From: Exiguobacterium alkaliphilum 12/1
GTDB taxonomy: Bacteria > Bacillota > Bacilli > Exiguobacteriales > Exiguobacteriaceae
DNA: 64,000 nt
Direction: 5' to 3'
NCBI RefSeq assembly: GCF_000714435.1
Contig: NZ_JJMW01000032.1
Coordinates: 1-64,000 of the forward strand
Positions 1-9,143 of this stretch are shown piece by piece; the first letter of the stretch is position 1; each line of letters begins with the position of its first letter. The position numbers were made by a program, and so were the translations under genes. The notes beneath the pieces are model-generated. The model was not told where the DNA came from. It did no database searches and saw nothing but the letters and a program-made list of their open reading frames with translations.

Positions 1-52
1 TTCATCTGTCTACCTATTGGGGAGCATATCACCGATTGAGTGCGAGTCTTTT

Positions 53-694
53 TCAACGTTGCTTCATCCAATTCAAGACGGCATCCGAACGAAACTCACG
101 GGCCAACTGCTCATGTGCCGACGTCCATAACGCCCCATTCGCGATTAATCGTTCGATGAGCACCACGTGATTATGCCGAACCGCTTGATATAAAATCGAT
201 TCTTTCGCTTGCACAGGTATGACCGCGCCTGCATCAAGTAAAGAGGTGACGGCGTTCAAGTCGAGCGCATCGGCTGCGAGCACGAGTAGCCGATCGTCAT
301 GCACTTCTTCATGCACGACGTTCCATTTCGCGGCATCGGCGTTCTCGCCGTATACGCGTGCCATCAACGGCTCTCCGTTCACTTCTGCGAACGGGTCCGC
401 CTCATGAGCCAAGTAGGTCCGAATCACCTCGCTCGTTCCATACTGTAACGCTTCTAGGAACAGCTCGGGCGTCGGTTTGACTTTCTCGGACTGAATCGCG
501 AGTTCGACCGCTTCCCATTCACCACGTTGTTGGAGCTGATGAATGTCTTCCACGGTCAAATCGCGTTTCGAAGCAATGGCTTCTTGCAATTCGTCCCCTT
601 CAAGGGGCGTGAGGTCGACTGTCGACGAGTTCCATACGTATAGACCGAGTAAGACAACGACCCCTAACGCAACGAGCATCCATTTTCGTTTCAA
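53..694 (-). CDS. Membrane-anchored ankyrin-repeat-like protein
   Basis: Predicted 213-residue protein of unknown role. Residues 5-22 form one hydrophobic segment after a basic MKRKW start, so it is probably tethered to the membrane with its body outside. Residues about 75-205 carry helical pairs with ankyrin-like spacing, for example LNAVTSLLDAGA and HVVLIERLIANGA. The start taken is a TTG at 694 behind a GGAAGG-like stretch; an in-frame ATG at 679 is the alternative. It begins 21 bases after the stop of the giant exported protein upstream, so the two are probably co-transcribed. Ankyrin repeats mediate protein binding, so a partner role for its neighbour is possible but is inference. Confidence 0.72.
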   Translation of the reverse strand: MKRKWMLVALGVVVLLGLYVWNSSTVDLTPLEGDELQEAIASKRDLTVEDIHQLQQRGEWEAVELAIQSEKVKPTPELFLEALQYGTSEVIRTYLAHEADPFAEVNGEPLMARVYGENADAAKWNVVHEEVHDDRLLVLAADALDLNAVTSLLDAGAVIPVQAKESILYQAVRHNHVVLIERLIANGALWTSAHEQLAREFRSDAVLNWMKQR

Positions 695-715
695 TTGACT
701 TCCAACCTTCCTCGA

Positions 716-3700
716 TTAATAGCGATCATCTTTACTCTCACCAGACGTCTCGATGACGCGAACATAGAACGTGTCGGTGACAGGGATGAACGTTCGGTCG
801 CTCGGAAGCGTCGTATACACTTGGACTTTCGCGATGCCCGGCTTAACTGGAACGAGTTGTTTCCCAGATCCATCTACTTTCACAAACGACTCACCCGACA
901 ACACGTTCAATCGATAGTCACGCCATGTCGAGGTGGTCGGCCAGAACTGGAGGGATGGGTTTCGCGGTGCGGACCCTTCTCCGATATTGATGGTCACGTC
1001 TTGAGCCAACACTTGATTCGGATACTCATTCACTCGAATCACCGTCGGATTGGATATGACGTTCTTCAGTTCCGTTTTGACGAAAGCGGTCTGTAATGAA
1101 ATCGCAGACACATTTCCATTCGTCCCATGCCCGTGATTGGCGCGAAGCGTGTAGCCAGACGCTGTTCGCGTCACTGTCAACGCAGCGGGTACCGTCCCAA
1201 TCAACGTCGTCTCTTTTCCGACTTCAGGGTTTGAGATAATTCGAATCTCGGCCGTATCGTTTACACGCTTTTCAGCGTCAAGGCTATCCCACACCCATAG
1301 GTCGAGTTGTTCCGGTGTTTGCGTCAACGACGGGGCTAGAACGTTTACGGTGAAGGTCGTGGACGGCATACGTACGTTCACGTTACTGAATAAATCGCCA
1401 GCGTCGACCGTCGCGCGAATGACCGTTTTGCCCGGTTTGAGTCCGCTGATTTCGAGCGTCGCGCCTTTTTGGACGAACGAAACGCTGTCACCTGATACGG
1501 TTTCGTAGCGCACGGTCTCGTATTGTGCCGTACTCGGCATGATACTCGGGGCCACCGTCACTTTTTGGCCGACGTATAACGATTGCGCATTGATTTGAAT
1601 TTGCTCGGGCGGGCTGATGACTTTGACAGTTGATTCAGTCGTGATCGCCTGACGTCCTTCTCCTGGGTCAATCGTTAAACGTAGTTTGGCTTGACCGGTC
1701 TTGATTCCTTTTATGACGGCGTTATTTCCTGAGCCGCTCATTTGAACGAATCCGTCGTTGCCCACGACTTCCCACTTCAACGTTCTCCAGGTCGGATTCG
1801 AGAACACGTTCCCTTTCGCATCCGTGATGACCGGGCTGACGACTTGTTCCGCTCCGATTTGTAGCGTCACGTCAGGAATCGTCGCTTTATAAGCGAACGG
1901 GGAGCCGATGTTGATGAAGAGATCAGGGAACGTCGAGGTGATGGTCGTCTCTTTGTCCCAGTCGTTATGTTTATCCAAAATATGATCTTGCTTCTTCGAA
2001 TACTCGATGTCCGTCTTGAGGACGTTGTCGGCTTGTTTCAACTGAAGGATAGAGCCAGAAGGTTGAACGGCTCGAACGACGACGTCAAACGCGAGACGAC
2101 GGTCCCCGCTTTCCTCTGGTATAAAGACATTGATCGAACCGTTCCGTAAATAATAGAGCTCTAACGGGAACGAGACATCGATTTTCTGCGTGTTCGTGAC
2201 GGGCCACTCTTTCCCTGCCGCGTCGCGAATGGCCACGACTTCAAGTTCTTTCGGCAACTGTTCCGTGAATGTCGCCGTGTTGATACGGATGAACTTATCC
2301 CCTAACTGGTTCGGTAGGCGGTCGAACTGTTCAGGGTACTCGATTTGATACTTGATCGTACCTGTCTCATAAAGCGAGATGGTCGAAGGGTTAATCGAGC
2401 GCGTGACTTTAATAAGATCGTTGACCGACTCCGGTCGTTTGACGTTGATCGTCAACGTATCGGTCACTTTCGCATTCCGTTTGTCCGTCGTCTCAATCGA
2501 AACAGATAATGGTTTGCCTTCGATGACATCAGCGGCCGGAATGACGAACTCTCTCACTTCGTAGTTACGTAAGTTTTCAAACGTCGCCGATTTGCCGTTG
2601 TACGTGAACGTCGAAGTAAGGGACTGGTCTTGGAAATCATAATCGCTCGGGCGCCACATGACGCGGACATCCCGTCCGGCCGTCACTTCGAGTGTCTTCG
2701 TTTTGATGTCTTCTTTCGAATACGCGTTCACTTGATCGCTGATGGATTCGATGACGTTATAAGGCTTATGATTCGCCCCGATGAAGGCTCGATACATCGT
2801 ATTAATAAAGATTTTTTTCTCGTCGGCCTGCGTGAAGCTATTCGTATGTCCGGCACCCGAGTAAGTGAAGTTGTTTTTCGTGTATGTGTAATAATGGTTG
2901 TTCGCGTCTCCATACACCCGGTTTCCACCTGTGGAATAGAGGTTATACCAAGGCGTCACTTCAGGGTCATTTAAATCGAGTGTGAAATATTGATTGTGGG
3001 TATTTGAAATACTTTTTGGCGCGTCATCCAACTTGAACGGATAGTTCGTGAAAATCCCATCTTGCACTTTGATGGCACGTGACGTCTGTTCCGGCGCACC
3101 GAACCCCATATTCGTATACGTACGTTGGCCCGAGACGTTCAAGGCAGGATCTTGGTGTACAAACTGTCGCTCCCATTCTGACGTTGGCGCATCCGCACTG
3201 TTCGTCCGGAAAATTGTGTCATGCGTCAACATGACCCCTTGTCCCGTCTCACTGAAACGCTTCACTTTTCTCGTCGCACTCTCACTCATGCTCCCCGACA
3301 CGTTATACGAGTCTTGGAAGCCGAAGATCAACATGTCGTAGTCGTTCGCCGCGAGCGCCGCGTCGTACACACCTTTCCCGAAACTGTCGGTGTTCCCGTT
3401 CGTCAGTTTGAACGAATAGTTGCCGGCCGGGTCGACAAGCATGTCCGACAAGTCCCGTGAGATTTGTCCGTTCGTGCTCGTCCCTGCCGTCAGTTGTAGA
3501 ATATTCGCTTGTACTTGTTGGTCCAAGTAGACGAAACTTCCTTTTTTATAGTCAGCTCGTCCTGTAATCGTGTCTTTCACGACGAGCATCCAGTTCTTCG
3601 GGCCACTGAACGTCGGACGAGATAACGTGAAGTCGATTGTGCCGGAGAGCTTGGCCGCTTGCTCGACGACTTTCTCTTGCGGGTGGAAGCGATCGTTATG

Positions 3701-4441
3701 GTCGAAATCGATGTAGAGTTCGACGATGGTTGAGGCGTTCGGTTGCGCCGCCATATTGTACGTAAAGTTGATCGGGGACCGAACGTCGTTTCGCACCGTG
3801 ATCGTATTGTTCACAAGCGGTTGTTGGTTGTATGTGACGTTCGTCGTCTTCAAGCGTGGACGGATACTCGACACTTTATTGAGCTGTTGCACCATCTCTT
3901 GATCGACGTTTTTGTTCGTCTCTCTCGGGAAGACTTTGACATTCGAATAGGTCGCAAACGAAGCGAGCCACTTCAACTGTGCGCCACCGGTTGCGGCATC
4001 TTCGTGTAGGTAAAGCGGTAAGCCGACGCGTACGATGGAATGGAACAGCTCATCAACTTTGAGGGCGGTCAAATCGTTGAATAGAAGGGTCGTATCGTGA
4101 TTCGTGCTACGCCCAATTGTTCCCGTCTGATATTTTGTCGACAACGGGCTACTTCCGATCATGACAGCGTCATAGGCCCCGGTCATCGGGAAACGGGAGG
4201 CGTTGAACTCTTTAATCGTCATAAACTGTACGTTCAGTTTTGACGCATCTACATTTAACGAGCTTCGATATGAATCGATTGCCGCTTTATATTGATCGAC
4301 GGTCAGAATTTTGGAGGAACTGTATGCATCTCGTAAAACAAGAATGTTCAATAAAGGCTGGTCTGTATCGGCGTGGCTCATTTGAGGCACGGTTGAGCCG
4401 AGCATGATGACAATGATAAGTACGTGCAGAAACTTACGCAA
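716..4441 (-). CDS. Large exported protein with Ig-like domains, DUF5057-like
   Basis: A 1241-residue exported protein. It opens with a signal peptide (residues 1-24, hydrophobic core, likely cleavage after SHA). Residues about 30-560 look like a globular region that resembles DUF5057-type proteins: hydrophobic strand LNILVLRDAY, then TYDMLIFG-like strands. Residues about 650-1235 look like beta-rich repeats of the bacterial Ig-like type, with phrases such as GLKPGKTVIRATVD and VKPGIAKVQVYTT. No LPXTG anchor is seen at the C-terminus, so it is probably secreted or wall-associated. The start is TTG at 4441, eight bases after GGGGAGG. The function is unknown; the DUF5057 label is from memory and moderate. 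Confidence 0.75.
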   Translation of the reverse strand: MRKFLHVLIIVIMLGSTVPQMSHADTDQPLLNILVLRDAYSSSKILTVDQYKAAIDSYRSSLNVDASKLNVQFMTIKEFNASRFPMTGAYDAVMIGSSPLSTKYQTGTIGRSTNHDTTLLFNDLTALKVDELFHSIVRVGLPLYLHEDAATGGAQLKWLASFATYSNVKVFPRETNKNVDQEMVQQLNKVSSIRPRLKTTNVTYNQQPLVNNTITVRNDVRSPINFTYNMAAQPNASTIVELYIDFDHNDRFHPQEKVVEQAAKLSGTIDFTLSRPTFSGPKNWMLVVKDTITGRADYKKGSFVYLDQQVQANILQLTAGTSTNGQISRDLSDMLVDPAGNYSFKLTNGNTDSFGKGVYDAALAANDYDMLIFGFQDSYNVSGSMSESATRKVKRFSETGQGVMLTHDTIFRTNSADAPTSEWERQFVHQDPALNVSGQRTYTNMGFGAPEQTSRAIKVQDGIFTNYPFKLDDAPKSISNTHNQYFTLDLNDPEVTPWYNLYSTGGNRVYGDANNHYYTYTKNNFTYSGAGHTNSFTQADEKKIFINTMYRAFIGANHKPYNVIESISDQVNAYSKEDIKTKTLEVTAGRDVRVMWRPSDYDFQDQSLTSTFTYNGKSATFENLRNYEVREFVIPAADVIEGKPLSVSIETTDKRNAKVTDTLTINVKRPESVNDLIKVTRSINPSTISLYETGTIKYQIEYPEQFDRLPNQLGDKFIRINTATFTEQLPKELEVVAIRDAAGKEWPVTNTQKIDVSFPLELYYLRNGSINVFIPEESGDRRLAFDVVVRAVQPSGSILQLKQADNVLKTDIEYSKKQDHILDKHNDWDKETTITSTFPDLFINIGSPFAYKATIPDVTLQIGAEQVVSPVITDAKGNVFSNPTWRTLKWEVVGNDGFVQMSGSGNNAVIKGIKTGQAKLRLTIDPGEGRQAITTESTVKVISPPEQIQINAQSLYVGQKVTVAPSIMPSTAQYETVRYETVSGDSVSFVQKGATLEISGLKPGKTVIRATVDAGDLFSNVNVRMPSTTFTVNVLAPSLTQTPEQLDLWVWDSLDAEKRVNDTAEIRIISNPEVGKETTLIGTVPAALTVTRTASGYTLRANHGHGTNGNVSAISLQTAFVKTELKNVISNPTVIRVNEYPNQVLAQDVTINIGEGSAPRNPSLQFWPTTSTWRDYRLNVLSGESFVKVDGSGKQLVPVKPGIAKVQVYTTLPSDRTFIPVTDTFYVRVIETSGESKDDRY

Positions 4442-4514
4442 CGTGAGTTCCTCCCCAAATTTGATGTTTACTCTTCATTATCACACCACTTTACCAGAAC
4501 TTACATAGCTTTCT

Positions 4515-5735
4515 TTAATCATTGGTAAATGTTTCTTGGAAATACGTTCTGACTTCACTGATGAAGTAAAGCGATCCCGTCACGACGAGCGTTTTCGACT
4601 GCGGCTTTTCTACCCAATCCTTGAGCCACGACTTCCACTCGACATAGTCGGCCCCGTCCGCCAGTAAACTTTCTTTCATCCGCGTCCGAGGAAAATCAAA
4701 CGTCGTCTCGACAACGCGTCCGACTTCGTTTAACGAGTCCACCATGGCGAGACGGTCTTTATCGGCGAGAATAGCGGCAAGGATCGTCACATCATCCTCG
4801 AGCCGTACTTGCTCGACGAGCGCCTCGACCCCTTCCGCGTTATGGGCCCCGTCAAGGAGGATACGCGGCTCTTTTGACACGAGTTCGTATCGACCTGGAT
4901 GTTGAGCAATGATGAGTCCCAATCGAATCGCCTCTTCTTCCCATCCGAGATGGCGCGCGACGGCGACGGCACATGCGCCGTTATACGCTTGATGGCGCCC
5001 CGTCAATCCAAGCGTCACCGGAGGCAACCCGTCGTATGTCACGATCGTCTCTCGTCCGTCTTCAATTGATTGGACGAGCGGTGTGACGTCTCGGACCGGA
5101 GACGCGTACGCCTCCCCTTTGTCTTCTAACAATGCGATCAACCGCTCGTCCGTCAAACTATGGAACATCGGCACATCGCGCTTCATGATGCCGAACTTTT
5201 CGAGCGCGATCTCTTCGAGCGTATCACCGAGGATGCCTTGATGGTCGTGCCCGATGGACGTGACGACCGTCGCGAGCGGCCGTTTCAACACGTTCGTCGA
5301 GTCGAGGCGACCCCCGAGACCGACTTCCCAAATGACGAGGTCAGGCTGTTGTTCATGGAAATAGAGCCATGCCATGACTGTAAGCAGTTCAAATTCCGTC
5401 AACGTCTCTGGTGACGCACTCGCACAGGCTTGAACGCGATTCGCGATGTCGACGAGGTCCTCTTCCCCGATTGGTTCTCCGTTCAACATAATCCGCTCCT
5501 CGAACTGGATGATGTATGGTGAGATGAACGTCCCGACGTTCAGACCTTGTTTAATTGCCATCGACCGCAAGAAAGCGACGGTCGACCCTTTCCCGTTCGT
5601 CCCGGCAACGTGGACCGAGGGCAACTCCTCAATCCCGAGTCGTGAAAGCATCCACTCCATTCGTTCGAGCCCCGGTTTGATGCCAAACCGAAGCTGTCCG
5701 TTCAACCAATTCAATACGTCTTGTCTCGTCTCCAT
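4515..5735 (-). CDS. folC: Folylpolyglutamate / dihydrofolate synthase FolC
   Basis: A 406-residue Mur-ligase-family enzyme. It joins glutamate to dihydropteroate or tetrahydrofolate at the cost of ATP, in cytosolic folate metabolism. The P-loop AGTNGKGSTVAFLRS lies at residues 44-58, and GLGGRLDSTNV and TSIGHDHQ are typical of the family. The length is normal. In B. subtilis folC directly follows valS; here about 3.3 kb of accessory genes separate the two, including selO on the opposite strand. It faces selO head to head across a spacer of about 110 bases. Confidence 0.95.
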   Translation of the reverse strand: METRQDVLNWLNGQLRFGIKPGLERMEWMLSRLGIEELPSVHVAGTNGKGSTVAFLRSMAIKQGLNVGTFISPYIIQFEERIMLNGEPIGEEDLVDIANRVQACASASPETLTEFELLTVMAWLYFHEQQPDLVIWEVGLGGRLDSTNVLKRPLATVVTSIGHDHQGILGDTLEEIALEKFGIMKRDVPMFHSLTDERLIALLEDKGEAYASPVRDVTPLVQSIEDGRETIVTYDGLPPVTLGLTGRHQAYNGACAVAVARHLGWEEEAIRLGLIIAQHPGRYELVSKEPRILLDGAHNAEGVEALVEQVRLEDDVTILAAILADKDRLAMVDSLNEVGRVVETTFDFPRTRMKESLLADGADYVEWKSWLKDWVEKPQSKTLVVTGSLYFISEVRTYFQETFTND

Positions 5736-5810
5736 CTCGATTCACTCCTATATGTACACTTCCTTCTCATCTTACCAAAATTCGCAGACACCGAACGAAT
5801 GAATCGGCTG

Positions 5811-5819
5811 TGCTATACT
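5811..5819 (+). promoter_or_regulatory. Extended -10 promoter of selO
   Basis: TGCTATACT is a TGn-extended -10 hexamer (TATACT) 24 bases before the selO start. The -35 position is poor, as is usual for extended -10 promoters. Confidence 0.5.
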
Positions 5820-5843
5820 CGAGGCGAAGAAGGAGGGATTGTG

Positions 5844-7283
5844 ATGACAACCAATTGGAACTTCGAGGCGACGTACCTTGAACTCCGTGACATCTTTTAC
5901 GACCGGGGACCCGTCCATCCGGTCGAAGCACCTGAGCTCGTCTTGTTCAACGACGATCTCGCGAAATCGCTCGGGCTCGACATCGAGGCGGTGAAACAGG
6001 ACGTCGCCCTGTTAGCCGGGAATATTCAGACCGACACGTCCTTTTCCGAGGCGTATGCGGGGCACCAGTTCGGGCACTTCACGATGCTCGGGGACGGGCG
6101 TGCCCTCATGCTCGGGGAACATCTCGCACCGAACGGAAAACGGTTTGACGTCCAATTGAAGGGCTCGGGCCCGACCGAATATTCACGGGGCGGCGACGGC
6201 CGGGCCGCCATCGGTCCGATGGTCAGAGAATTTATCATCAGTGAGGCGATGCACGCGCTCGGCATCCCGACGAACCGCGCCTTGAGTGTCGTCAAGACCG
6301 GTGAGCCTGTCATGCGACAACGTCCCGAGCATGGGGCCGTGTTGACGCGTGTCGCCTCGAGCCACTTGCGCGTCGGCACGTTCCAATATGCGGCCGCGGC
6401 CGGTTCGATCGATGACGTCATCGCGCTCGCCGACTATGCGATTCGTCGCCACGACGCTGACCTTGAAGGAAAGCCGGACCGCTACGAACAGTTCCTCCGT
6501 CGCGTCATCACGCGTCAGGCGAAACTGATCGCCGACTGGCAACTCGTCGGCTTCATCCACGGCGTCATGAACACGGACAATACGTTCATCAGCGGTGAAG
6601 GACTCGACTACGGACCGTGCGCGTTCATGGACACGTATCATCCGCATACCGTCTTCAGCTCGATTGATCGGGAAGGCCGCTACGCCTATGCGAATCAGCC
6701 GTACATCGGGTCGTGGAACTTGGCACGCCTGGCCGAGACGTTATTGCCGCTCTTCGCCGAGACGCAAGAAGCCGCCATCGACATCGCCAACGAGCTGTTG
6801 AACGAGTATACCGAGACGTATAAAGAAGCATACTTCACGGGACTCGCGCATAAGATTGGGCTATACGTCCGAAAAGACGGAGACGATGCGCTCACGGACG
6901 AATTGCTTCGCCTGATGGTCGAGACCGAGGCGGACTTCACGAACACGTTCCGCGCCCTCACGCTCCGTGACACGGAATCGCTCGCCTTCGCCAATCGTGA
7001 CGACGGCAAGGCGTGGCTCGCAGCCTGGCGGAAACGTCTCGGGGAACAAGGTCTTCCGGATGAAGACGTGACCCGGCTCATGCGCCAGCACAACCCCGCG
7101 GTCATCCCGCGCAACCATCACGTCGAGTCAGCGATTCAAGCAGCCGCTCGTGGTGACTTCGAGCCGACACATGCACTCCTCGTCGTTCTCAGAAGCCCGT
7201 ATGATTACGAAGCCGACTACGGACGCTACGTCTCGCCAGGTCCACCGCGGACGGTTCCGTACCAGACGTTTTGTGGCACATGA
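5844..7283 (+). CDS. selO: Protein adenylyltransferase SelO (YdiU family)
   Basis: A 479-residue pseudokinase-fold enzyme. Studied family members transfer AMP from ATP to Ser, Thr or Tyr of target proteins, partly in redox stress. Family signatures are intact: LGDGRA at about 82-87, QLKGSGPTEYSRGGDGRA from residue 104, and the nucleotide/metal site HGVMNTDN at 239-246. The C-terminus YQTFCGT has Cys where eukaryotic SelO has selenocysteine. The start chosen is ATG at 5844, six bases after AGGAGGG; a GTG at 5841 is too close to that site. It is expressed alone, with its own promoter and terminator. Confidence 0.94.
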   Translation: MTTNWNFEATYLELRDIFYDRGPVHPVEAPELVLFNDDLAKSLGLDIEAVKQDVALLAGNIQTDTSFSEAYAGHQFGHFTMLGDGRALMLGEHLAPNGKRFDVQLKGSGPTEYSRGGDGRAAIGPMVREFIISEAMHALGIPTNRALSVVKTGEPVMRQRPEHGAVLTRVASSHLRVGTFQYAAAAGSIDDVIALADYAIRRHDADLEGKPDRYEQFLRRVITRQAKLIADWQLVGFIHGVMNTDNTFISGEGLDYGPCAFMDTYHPHTVFSSIDREGRYAYANQPYIGSWNLARLAETLLPLFAETQEAAIDIANELLNEYTETYKEAYFTGLAHKIGLYVRKDGDDALTDELLRLMVETEADFTNTFRALTLRDTESLAFANRDDGKAWLAAWRKRLGEQGLPDEDVTRLMRQHNPAVIPRNHHVESAIQAAARGDFEPTHALLVVLRSPYDYEADYGRYVSPGPPRTVPYQTFCGT

Positions 7284-7314
7284 TCTATCCCGCTCTCGTG
7301 GGATGGATTTTTTT
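7283..7314 (+). terminator. Intrinsic terminator of selO
   Basis: ATCTATCCC and GGGATGGAT form a nine-pair stem (one G-U) with an eight-base loop, followed by seven T. The first base belongs to the selO stop codon. Confidence 0.85.
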
Positions 7315-7373
7315 AGGAACCTTCTACAATCAATCGACGTATAGGTGAGTATCAACGATTCAGGAGGTTCCCT

Positions 7374-7550
7374 ATGCGTCTACTCGCGTCACTCATCTCA
7401 CTCGGTTTCGCCTGCCTCATCTCGCTCGAGCTGTGGCAAGGTCCGTTTCATAGCGGCTGGGTTTGGTCCATGCCCGCGTTTTTCTTAATCGTTTCGTTCT
7501 TCCAGTTCATGAAACATTTGAACGAGTTGGAATGGGAGGAAACAAAATGA
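7374..7550 (+). CDS. Small membrane protein 1 of a coupled trio (58 aa)
   Basis: ATG at 7374 follows AGGAGG with a six-base spacer and opens a 58-codon frame. Its product has two hydrophobic segments, about residues 2-20 and 31-48, separated by WQGPFHSGW, and ends in an acidic tail (LNELEWEETK). The stop overlaps the next start as ATGA, so translation is probably coupled. I recognise no family. The strong ribosome site and the precise overlaps on to the next two frames argue that it is a real gene. Confidence 0.7.
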   Translation: MRLLASLISLGFACLISLELWQGPFHSGWVWSMPAFFLIVSFFQFMKHLNELEWEETK

Positions 7551-7741
7551 AGGTCACAATCGTCGCACTGATGTTTCTCATCGTTTCGGCTCCCTACACG
7601 GTATATGGTCTCTATCTCCTATTGATCGGCCAAACGGTCCAGCCACAATGGACCGGGCTTGCGCTCGGTGCCTTGTTCATCTCATCGTACTTCCTATTGA
7701 CCAAACAGCTACCTGGTTGGGACGGAAGTGACCACGAATGA
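7547..7741 (+). CDS. Small membrane protein 2 of a coupled trio (64 aa)
   Basis: A 64-residue protein with two predicted membrane helices, about 4-27 and 35-52, and a polar acidic tail ending SDHE. Its ATG sits in the ATGA overlap with the preceding frame, and its own stop overlaps the third frame the same way. A longer upstream extension of this frame exists, but it would swallow most of the preceding gene and lacks a ribosome site. Unknown function; it has the look of a small membrane complex subunit. Confidence 0.68.
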   Translation: MKVTIVALMFLIVSAPYTVYGLYLLLIGQTVQPQWTGLALGALFISSYFLLTKQLPGWDGSDHE

Positions 7742-7914
7742 GAGTCGTCTATTTCATTTTGATGCTCATCGCCGCGTTTCTGTACGCGGTCTATCTCGTC
7801 CATCTGTATCGGGTCGGGTTGACCGATTCGCTCTACATGCATTTCCTTTGGATTACCGCTATCGGCCTCTACATCACCTGGCTAAAACGAAGAACCTCCA
7901 GACGTCAGGATTGA
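7738..7914 (+). CDS. Small membrane protein 3 of a coupled trio (58 aa)
   Basis: A 58-residue protein starting in an ATGA overlap. It has two hydrophobic segments (about 3-22 and 34-48) and a strongly basic tail (KRRTSRRQD), suggesting that the C-terminus lies in the cytoplasm by the positive-inside rule. The stop lies inside the left arm of the following terminator hairpin. No family recognised. Confidence 0.66.
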   Translation: MRVVYFILMLIAAFLYAVYLVHLYRVGLTDSLYMHFLWITAIGLYITWLKRRTSRRQD

Positions 7915-7929
7915 TGTCGGGAGGTTCTT
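7890..7929. terminator. Bidirectional terminator between convergent genes
   Basis: AAGAACCTCC pairs with GGAGGTTCTT, and an inner GACGTC/GATGTC pairing lengthens the stem. Short T runs flank it on both strands. It separates the small-membrane-protein operon from the minus-strand gene ending at 7935. Confidence 0.75.
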
Positions 7930-7934
7930 CTCGT

Positions 7935-8282
7935 TTAAATCCCAAAGTGGACCAAGTCTTTCCCCTCGCGCTCAGCACGGACGATTAGGCTCGCTAAATC
8001 GCTCAACGCTTCTGATTGAGGGAATGCTCTTGACTGTGTGACGACATTATAGAACATCGACAACGATTCGTTTGGGATTATGGTGATTCCATAATAATCT
8101 AACCCGAGTTCAGGACGATGATACGAATGGAAATAGGTACGCATAATCGAACACTCCTCCATAAGCTCTTGGATAAAATCATCATCAACCTCAGTGTATC
8201 CATTATAATCTGAATTACGTATAGGTGTTTTCAAGTTTCGATCCCATAAATCAAATTCGTGCACTGGCAAACAAGAACCCAT
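7935..8282 (-). CDS. Hypothetical small acidic protein (115 aa)
   Basis: A 115-residue soluble-looking protein with no signal peptide or membrane segment; it is acidic and rich in aromatic residues (YFHSYHRPELGLDYYGI). I recognise no family. The start at 8282 follows AGGAG with a five-base spacer. It begins 18 bases after the lipoprotein gene upstream, so the two are probably one transcript. The stretch is somewhat more AT-rich than its neighbours, and the size and composition resemble orphan immunity-type proteins, though nothing in the sequence proves that. Confidence 0.6.
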   Translation of the reverse strand: MGSCLPVHEFDLWDRNLKTPIRNSDYNGYTEVDDDFIQELMEECSIMRTYFHSYHRPELGLDYYGITIIPNESLSMFYNVVTQSRAFPQSEALSDLASLIVRAEREGKDLVHFGI

Positions 8283-8300
8283 CCTTTCTCCTGATTTAAT

Positions 8301-9056
8301 TTATTCTTTTATTGGAAAGTCTGCCGATGACGCCTCTGGTAACGAGTCCGAGAGGTCGAGCAACGTCTCTTCCGATACGTTCCCTGTCACGACAATCAGT
8401 CTCCCTTGGTCGAAGTAATACAAGCCGTTCCCTACCGGTTGATTTAAGCGATACCGCTCATTCGAAACGTCTCGTCGGTCAATCAATTCACCGCCAGTCA
8501 CACTAAACGAATCGGTCGACAAAATCGTGATGCGCTCCGTCTCATCATACAACGTCCACATCTCGACCGGGCGCTCGAGCTGATTCATCTCAAAGTGGGC
8601 GATAAAGAGCTCCGCTTCAGGCAAATCCAATCCGTGTCGGACTTTTTCAGCCGCCTTGGACACGGTGAGGTGTTGAATACCATGCAACATCCACTCCTCG
8701 CCCCGTGAATAGTTGAACACGCCGAACGAATCGTCGCGATCAGGCAACCGGATGGCGATGAGTCCAAGATTATCGAGGACCGTTTCGTAGAAAACACCCT
8801 CTTTCGAGGGTTGCTCGGACGTGCCATCTGTATATTGAAGTGTGTATTGGGCCGTGACCGCATCGACAAGTCGAACGGTCCCTTTCGGCACATCTTCAAT
8901 CACGGAGCCGAACACGTCTTTCTCCTCCGATGTCGATTCGGTTTCTTCGTTGCTTGTTACTTCGGATTCGGTTCGTTCAATCGGCGCAGGCGTTTCCGCC
9001 ATACACCCGCTCAAACCGAACACAGCAAGGCTCGCGATGACCCATCGTCGCTTCAT
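8301..9056 (-). CDS. Lipoprotein of unknown function
   Basis: A 251-residue predicted lipoprotein. The N-terminus MKRRW, a hydrophobic core and the lipobox LSGC (Cys at 18) predict lipid anchoring on the outer face of the membrane. A Glu/Ser/Thr-rich linker (about residues 25-48) leads to a mixed alpha/beta domain of about 200 residues. The 115-residue gene follows it closely. I do not recognise the folded domain. Confidence 0.72.
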   Translation of the reverse strand: MKRRWVIASLAVFGLSGCMAETPAPIERTESEVTSNEETESTSEEKDVFGSVIEDVPKGTVRLVDAVTAQYTLQYTDGTSEQPSKEGVFYETVLDNLGLIAIRLPDRDDSFGVFNYSRGEEWMLHGIQHLTVSKAAEKVRHGLDLPEAELFIAHFEMNQLERPVEMWTLYDETERITILSTDSFSVTGGELIDRRDVSNERYRLNQPVGNGLYYFDQGRLIVVTGNVSEETLLDLSDSLPEASSADFPIKE

Positions 9057-9096
9057 ATCTCATCCACCTTTGTCGTATGTAATACCTAATTCTACC

Positions 9097-9136
9097 AAAA
9101 AAAACCTTCTTCGGAGAAAAAATCTCCAAAGAAGGT
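9097..9136 (-). terminator. Intrinsic terminator of valS
   Basis: On the minus strand ACCTTCTT and GGAG pair with their complements around an A/T-rich loop, and the hairpin is followed by a run of eight T. It lies just downstream of the valS stop. Confidence 0.8.
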
Positions 9137-9143
9137 CAAGGGA

